Shown here: one piece after another, positions 59,405 through 64,000 of the stretch
Position numbering within the stretch: the stretch's first letter is position 1
Layout of the letters: every line of letters begins with the position of its first letter
Position numbers and translations under genes: made by a program
Notes under the pieces: generated by a model
Seen by the model: only the letters and a program-made list of their open reading frames with translations
Database searches by the model: none
Told to the model about the DNA's origin: nothing
NCBI GenBank assembly: GCA_037389465.1
Contig: JAZARR010000110.1
Coordinates: 248,001 to 312,000 of the forward strand
Reading direction: 5' to 3'
From: Baylisascaris procyonis
Taxonomy: Eukaryota; Nematoda; Chromadorea; Rhabditida; Ascarididae
DNA: 64,000 nt

Positions 59405-62063
59405 TGAAAGGTTTTTAACGTGCTACGCATCGAACATTGGAACATAACGTTCCATAAAATTTACATCACAGAAATGTTCCAACGATATTTCATCGCGATT
59501 TTATTCCCACTGCAGATGAGTTCATAGACCTGAGAAGACAAGCAATGCATCACTGACAAATAAAAAATTGCACCAGGCAAGGTGGCACGATATGCGCTTT
59601 TGCATTTTCGCTCATCAAACCAACCAATTCAATGAATAGCCAACACATAATGAAAGATGAACAATAAGTCGATTTTCAACCAGACCATACACCAATGAAT
59701 TTTTTTTGTTGTTGTTGTAAGAGATCCTTTTTCCGCAACTGTTGAAATGTTGCAAAATGTTAACAAAAAATGCAATCCGAGCAGTTAGCGTATTGCGTAC
59801 AAAAGTGTAACTTCATCCATAGATGATCTATCATCTTCACTTGGTATTGTGGCTTTCGGAGAGCGAAGGAAAAAGAAGAGGGAGAAAGAAAGAGAACACT
59901 CATCAAGTGTTTTAACTTCAAAAGTGGTGAAAAAATCCAACCAAAAATAATAAATTATTTTCCATAAATTAGAGAATGGAGGAGGAGCAATTTTATATGA
60001 GTTGAACTAAGAATTTCCAATCGTTTGAACTACGAAAATGTCTTACCATTTTTTTGAATGGGGAGGGGGGTGTATGTTAACTGCGTTGATTGTCGTACTT
60101 TATAAACGGTGCCCAATATTGTCGACTTATTTATCGCAGTAAATATGAAAATTATTTAAATTTTTTAGTCGTAACTTTTCAAAATCAGTCAAATTAAGTT
60201 TACAATTCTTTTGTGGAAAACCCCTTTAGATCAATCAACGTTCACCTCTTCAACACTCAATACCTAATTGAATGAATCCGATATTGTCGCATTAAAATGT
60301 TTCAAATGGTGGAGAAAAATAGACTGCATCGAACAATAGATTCAGATTTCAAGAACACTGCATTAAAGTCGAAGAAATATATATAAGAAATATTTATATT
60401 TATATATAAAAAATATATGAATATATACAACAGTGGGCAATGAATAAGCGGGTAAATAAATTAATAAAAAAATTAGATAAGTAAACAAGTAAATACGTGA
60501 ACGAAATACTCATATGTACAAATATAAATATAAATATAAATATAAATATAAATATAAATATAAATATAAATATAAATAAATAAACAAATAAATAAGTAAA
60601 TAAACAAGAAGAGTAACTAGTTGTGGGCATACCTTTCTGTCATACTAGTGTGCTCCGTGTAAGAGCACTTAGTTAAGTATCGAAGAACCCTTATCCTCAT
60701 AAAAAGTGGAACCTAAATGCAGGGGATGCATAATAAATTCGGTGAAAAATAACCGACGTAAAAATTGATTTATTTTTTTGATAAGAACGCTTAATAAATC
60801 TTCAGCAATATGCAAAATAAAACAGCACAAATCACCTCATAACCACTGGCAAGACAATTGAATTATTTTCACTGCGTTGTGAGGAAAAAATATTCTGAGG
60901 AAAATTGTGCTGTGGAAAATTGGATTCTTTTTTGAGTTTCTAATTTGGAATGGCTATTGCGGCTTTGATACAATATCAGGCATGATAAAGGGTATGATAA
61001 AGGAAATATTTCACGGTGGCATAGTTGACATCGATTTCCCCCTCTCCTATCCGATCACTTATCTCCCTTTATCCCCTTTCTCAATTCCTTCAACTCGATC
61101 ACAACTTTTGAAGGGAACAACAATTAAGCATTATTTGAGATGTTTACCCTATATATACCTTTGAATGCATGATTCAAACAACAGTGATGTAAGTTTTGCG
61201 CGGATCTATATTTTATGAAATATTTGTAAAGGCGCTGAAGTGATGGCATAAATTTATACGGCATTGATAACAAACACTGATAACATGGATAACTCAATAA
61301 CACTGATAACGATACAAGCTTACGAGCACTTGAAGTTGAATTCCTATATAGGATTTTTCAATGCCTTTATATGTAAATTAGGTTTATTCTCTTTGTGGTG
61401 TGAATGAGTTCGATAGTGAAGCGAACAACGTAGTTGTTTATATTGCTAATTAAATATGCAAATAAGCGGCTAGCAAATATATACAAATAAAGCAACGCAT
61501 AAATAAACATTATCTTTTATTATATATAGCCCAATATTCTAAGAAAGTAAATTCTTCGGACGCTCAAATATATCTCGAAACGCTTTTTAAAAAATTTTAA
61601 TTTAATAATCAGATTTTGTCAGTTTTTCGTCTATGAAATGTGTATAGACTGTAAGCTAAAGTCCCGGTTGCTATGCGCAATAGGAAGGTTATCCATATTT
61701 TCATACAGATATCAGCAATCATAGAGTATAAGACCTGGATTATACGTGAAACAACAATTCCCAAAAGAGCATATATATGGTTGACTGAGTTAAGCTTTGA
61801 ATATTAGTTCACCGCTTTCATATGAAATGTACTAACTTAGTAATTAAAAGTTATTAAAACTGACCATCGGTTTGCTCACCAAATGGTGAATATCCTGATT
61901 GTGGTAGAGATCGTTTCCCATATCTGGAAAGTACGGCCCTACCGTATCTCGACAATAGTGCTGCCCGCTTAGTTGGCTCAAATACGTCGTCGGTTGCAAT
62001 TTCAGCTGTTACTATTAGTGTGACTATGCACAATGAGACGAACAACTGCATTCTTATCGACAT
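58190..62063 (-). CDS. lury-1: Luqin-like RYamide neuropeptide precursor (LURY-1 type, 2 exons, 82 aa)
   Basis: Secreted neuropeptide precursor. Exon 1 is 62063-61880 and exon 2 is 58254-58190, joined in phase 1 across about 3.6 kb (donor G|GTGAGC, acceptor TTTTCAG). Residues 1-20 form a signal peptide. After EPTKR comes AALLSRYGRAVLSRYGKR, which predicts AALLSRY-amide and AVLSRY-amide; Gly supplies the amide. From memory, C. elegans LURY-1 yields the very similar PALLSRYamide and AVLPRYamide. Exon 2 supplies C67RQIYGEVIQC77, the two-cysteine C-terminal motif (about ten residues apart) that marks luqin precursors, and then stops. The first peptide lacks a dibasic site downstream, but RYGR fits an R-x-x-R cleavage site. 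Translation could also start at Met5. An acceptor (TTTTCAG|CA) lies two bases before the first ATG and a polyadenylation signal follows exon 2. C. elegans LURY-1 is reported to act in feeding-related signalling; the role here is by analogy. Confidence 0.88.
59363..59401. repeat. (TC)n microsatellite
   Basis: About 19 TC units in the RYamide precursor intron. A minus-strand Arg-Glu open frame across it is spurious. Confidence 0.95.
60519..60578. repeat. (AAATAT)n hexamer array
   Basis: About ten units of AAATAT on the plus strand within the RYamide precursor intron. Confidence 0.9.
61263..61316. repeat. Cluster of GATAAC motifs
   Basis: GATAAC occurs four times within about 55 bases (twice as CACTGATAAC), with ATAACTC and ATAACAC between them, in the RYamide intron. 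It may be a decayed tandem repeat or a cluster of GATA sites. Confidence 0.5.
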
Positions 62064-62073
62064 TGCTGAAAAT
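62064..62073 (-). promoter_or_regulatory. Probable trans-splice acceptor of the RYamide precursor
   Basis: On the minus strand AATTTTCAG ends at 62066, two bases before the ATG. The arrangement CAG|CAATG is identical to that of the glutamate receptor gene. Spliced-leader addition is inferred. Confidence 0.5.
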
Positions 62074-63062
62074 TGCATAAATGGCCAACTGACGAACTGA
62101 TGTTCAATTCATGGCCAAGTCATAATCAGAAGGCCGCAAGTGACATTACCTCGTGCAATTGTCATCAATAAACCAATATTGACATCCTATAAAATTTCAC
62201 CTGTAGAACTGCTATTACCGGTATATAATCCACCGTCTCTTTATGAGGCAATCTTGATCAATGGTAGATAGTGGAAAATTTAGGCGGTTGGTTTTGACTC
62301 TTTGATTAATGAGTCTTAAAAGAGTTAATAGCAAACTTTTAAATTCCAGGAGGAGCGCCGAAAAAATTTTAAAAAAAACGACCCCCCCCCCATGGTCAGA
62401 TACAGTGTTCCTCCGGAGTAATGATTTATTTTGAAATGCTTAGCGATGAGTTCCTAAGAACAGCGAATACAAGTCGAATGAAACACTTCGGAGGGATATC
62501 TTTTAAGCTCTTAGATTGGTATTGATTTTGAAAGAAGCATATACATAACAGAGATTGAAACATTTAATATTATTTAAGAATTATCCCTCTACTAAATATC
62601 TCTTGAATAAATGTTCAATGACCATGGTGGTGTCCTTTCGATTTGAAATTTATATATTATATGCAAATGCTGATTGTGGACGAAGCTGCATATTTACGAG
62701 ATGTATCTAAAATATGCACTTAGATTTCAAGTGGGCTTGATATTTGATGAATAGTACATCTGAAGGGCGTCACAATGAACACCTTAAAATATAGCTACGC
62801 ATGTACGTTAGCTGTTGCAAGCAGACGAAGCAAATTGCTGCACGAGATTCAATTCAATCAGGGAAAATGTTTTTGAGTACATTCTCTCGTTATCTTTGTA
62901 TGTGAAAGCGTTCGTTAAATGGATGCAGATTATACGTTTTCGCATTCTTTGAATTAGAAAGTGGAAAAACGTGTCAAGACGCATCAGAAACGATGGCTAA
63001 AGAAGTATGCGCTTTTAAAGCTGAAATATCTAGCAACGATGACACTATCGCTAATATTATAC

Positions 63063-63064
<2 letters not shown>
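62074..63064. other. Intergenic DNA upstream of the RYamide gene
   Basis: Presumed promoter region of the neuropeptide gene on the minus strand. A C9 run lies at about 62383-62391. No core promoter motif or exon recognised. Confidence 0.4.

Positions 63065-63115
<51 letters not shown>
63065..63115. repeat. (TA)n microsatellite
   Basis: About 25 TA units immediately left of the GC-rich remnant. Confidence 0.95.
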
Positions 63116-63119
<4 letters not shown>

Positions 63120-63372
63120 CCGCAAGCCATATTCCGCTATCTCCTCGCGGGCGGTACGGGACAGGCAGTGGTTTCTGGGGAGCCATACCAGAGGAGCGTT
63201 ATGGTCTGCAGATCCTAACATGCTACAAAGGCTCCCAATAGGTCACGGGTTAACAACCAGGTGCCTGATCCTCAGTGATCCTCCGGGCTAAGTGTGGAAA
63301 TGCAGCTGCGGCTATATGAGAACGAGGTCTAGCAACCCGAGCGTCACTGCCGCGAACCTCAATCGCTAAAAT
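63120..63372. mobile_element. GC-rich repeat remnant between microsatellites
   Basis: About 250 bases, far more GC-rich than anything nearby, are embedded between a TA array and AT-rich hexamer arrays. Sharp composition edges and no conserved long frame suggest an inserted repeat, possibly the 5' part of a non-LTR element. Contamination or misassembly at the microsatellites is an alternative. No family was recognised securely. Confidence 0.4.
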
Positions 63373-63375
63373 ATA

Positions 63376-63494
63376 CTATATATATAAATAAATAAACAAA
63401 TATATATATATATATTTATTTATATATATATATGTATATATATTTATATTTATATTTATATTTATATTTATATTTATATTTATATTTATATATG
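63376..63494. repeat. TA array and (ATATTT)n hexamer array
   Basis: TA-rich repeats, then about eight ATATTT units ending near 63494. The hexamer is the reverse complement of the one at 60.5 kb. Confidence 0.9.
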
Positions 63495-64000
63495 AAACCA
63501 CCGAACGGTTGAATATAAACACTTGAATATATACTTGCAATTAGACTTTGATATATTGTTCAGCCGATAAATTGTAGGAAAACGCAGAAATCAAATACAA
63601 AAGAAATCTCCTTTAAACATTTGTGGAATATTTCCGAGTTGCCTTGTTACTCAATAAGAAACGCAAACATAAGGTGCACTTCAATTATGAACACGCCTCT
63701 ATTAAATTCCGGAAAGCTTTGGAGCTCAAATATAATTCGGCCGAAATTGGCCAATGATTAATTTTGACTTTAATCTTCGACTTGTAGGAGAAAAACTGAC
63801 GTCATCGAAAATTTTCCTGTTTTTGAGGAGTTTTCTCCACATCTGAGTAAATTTTCTATCCTTTCCGGCAAGTGTTCGTGATTTCTTTTTTTTTCTCAAA
63901 AAACCTGAGACTTGCGATATGTGTTGAGAGGTGATTGGCCATTTGTGTTAAGCATAGCCATATACCGTCCTGATACCTCTTCATATAATGCACTCTCCCT

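Noticed and set aside
59263..59445. Minus-strand Arg-Glu repeat protein
   Set aside because: Translation of the TC microsatellite.

Overview
The window is nuclear DNA of an intron-rich, AT-rich metazoan, almost certainly a nematode. Four multi-exon genes could be rebuilt by hand; in each, every splice phase fits and the family's conserved residues fall in the right order. Three identities are family-level matches made by eye: a kainate-type ionotropic glutamate receptor, a secreted BPI/LBP-like lipid-binding protein and a luqin-like RYamide neuropeptide precursor of the nematode LURY-1 type. The peptide gene and the probable trans-splice acceptors close to the start codons point to Nematoda. 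The low GC, long introns and relaxed splice sites would suit a parasitic (for example clade III) worm, but that is inference and no species is claimed.

Layout. 1-3.47 kb: intergenic DNA with a decayed non-LTR retroelement 3' end. 3.47-24.5 kb (+): glutamate receptor, 20 exons, about 945 residues. 25.9-36.0 kb (-): BPI-like protein, 11 exons, about 489 residues, tail-to-tail with the receptor. 36.1-50.7 kb: gene-poor DNA with a 94-bp x3 tandem repeat, a near-perfect hairpin, retroelement fragments, purine-rich tracts and one CpG-rich island with a good 5' splice site. 50.7-54.8 kb (+): 4-exon gene for an unrecognised 226-residue protein. 58.2-62.1 kb (-): 2-exon RYamide precursor of 82 residues, its exons separated by about 3.6 kb, again tail-to-tail with its neighbour. 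62.1-64 kb: intergenic DNA with TA and hexamer arrays around a GC-rich repeat remnant.

The genes do not form an operon or a pathway: they lie in two convergent pairs. The receptor and the neuropeptide belong to the nervous system; the BPI-like protein is probably extracellular. The main points to check are the completeness and processing of the RYamide precursor, a phase-matched stop-containing exon in the receptor, two long near-perfect hairpins, and the many GTT donors, AAG/GAG acceptors and possible GC donors.
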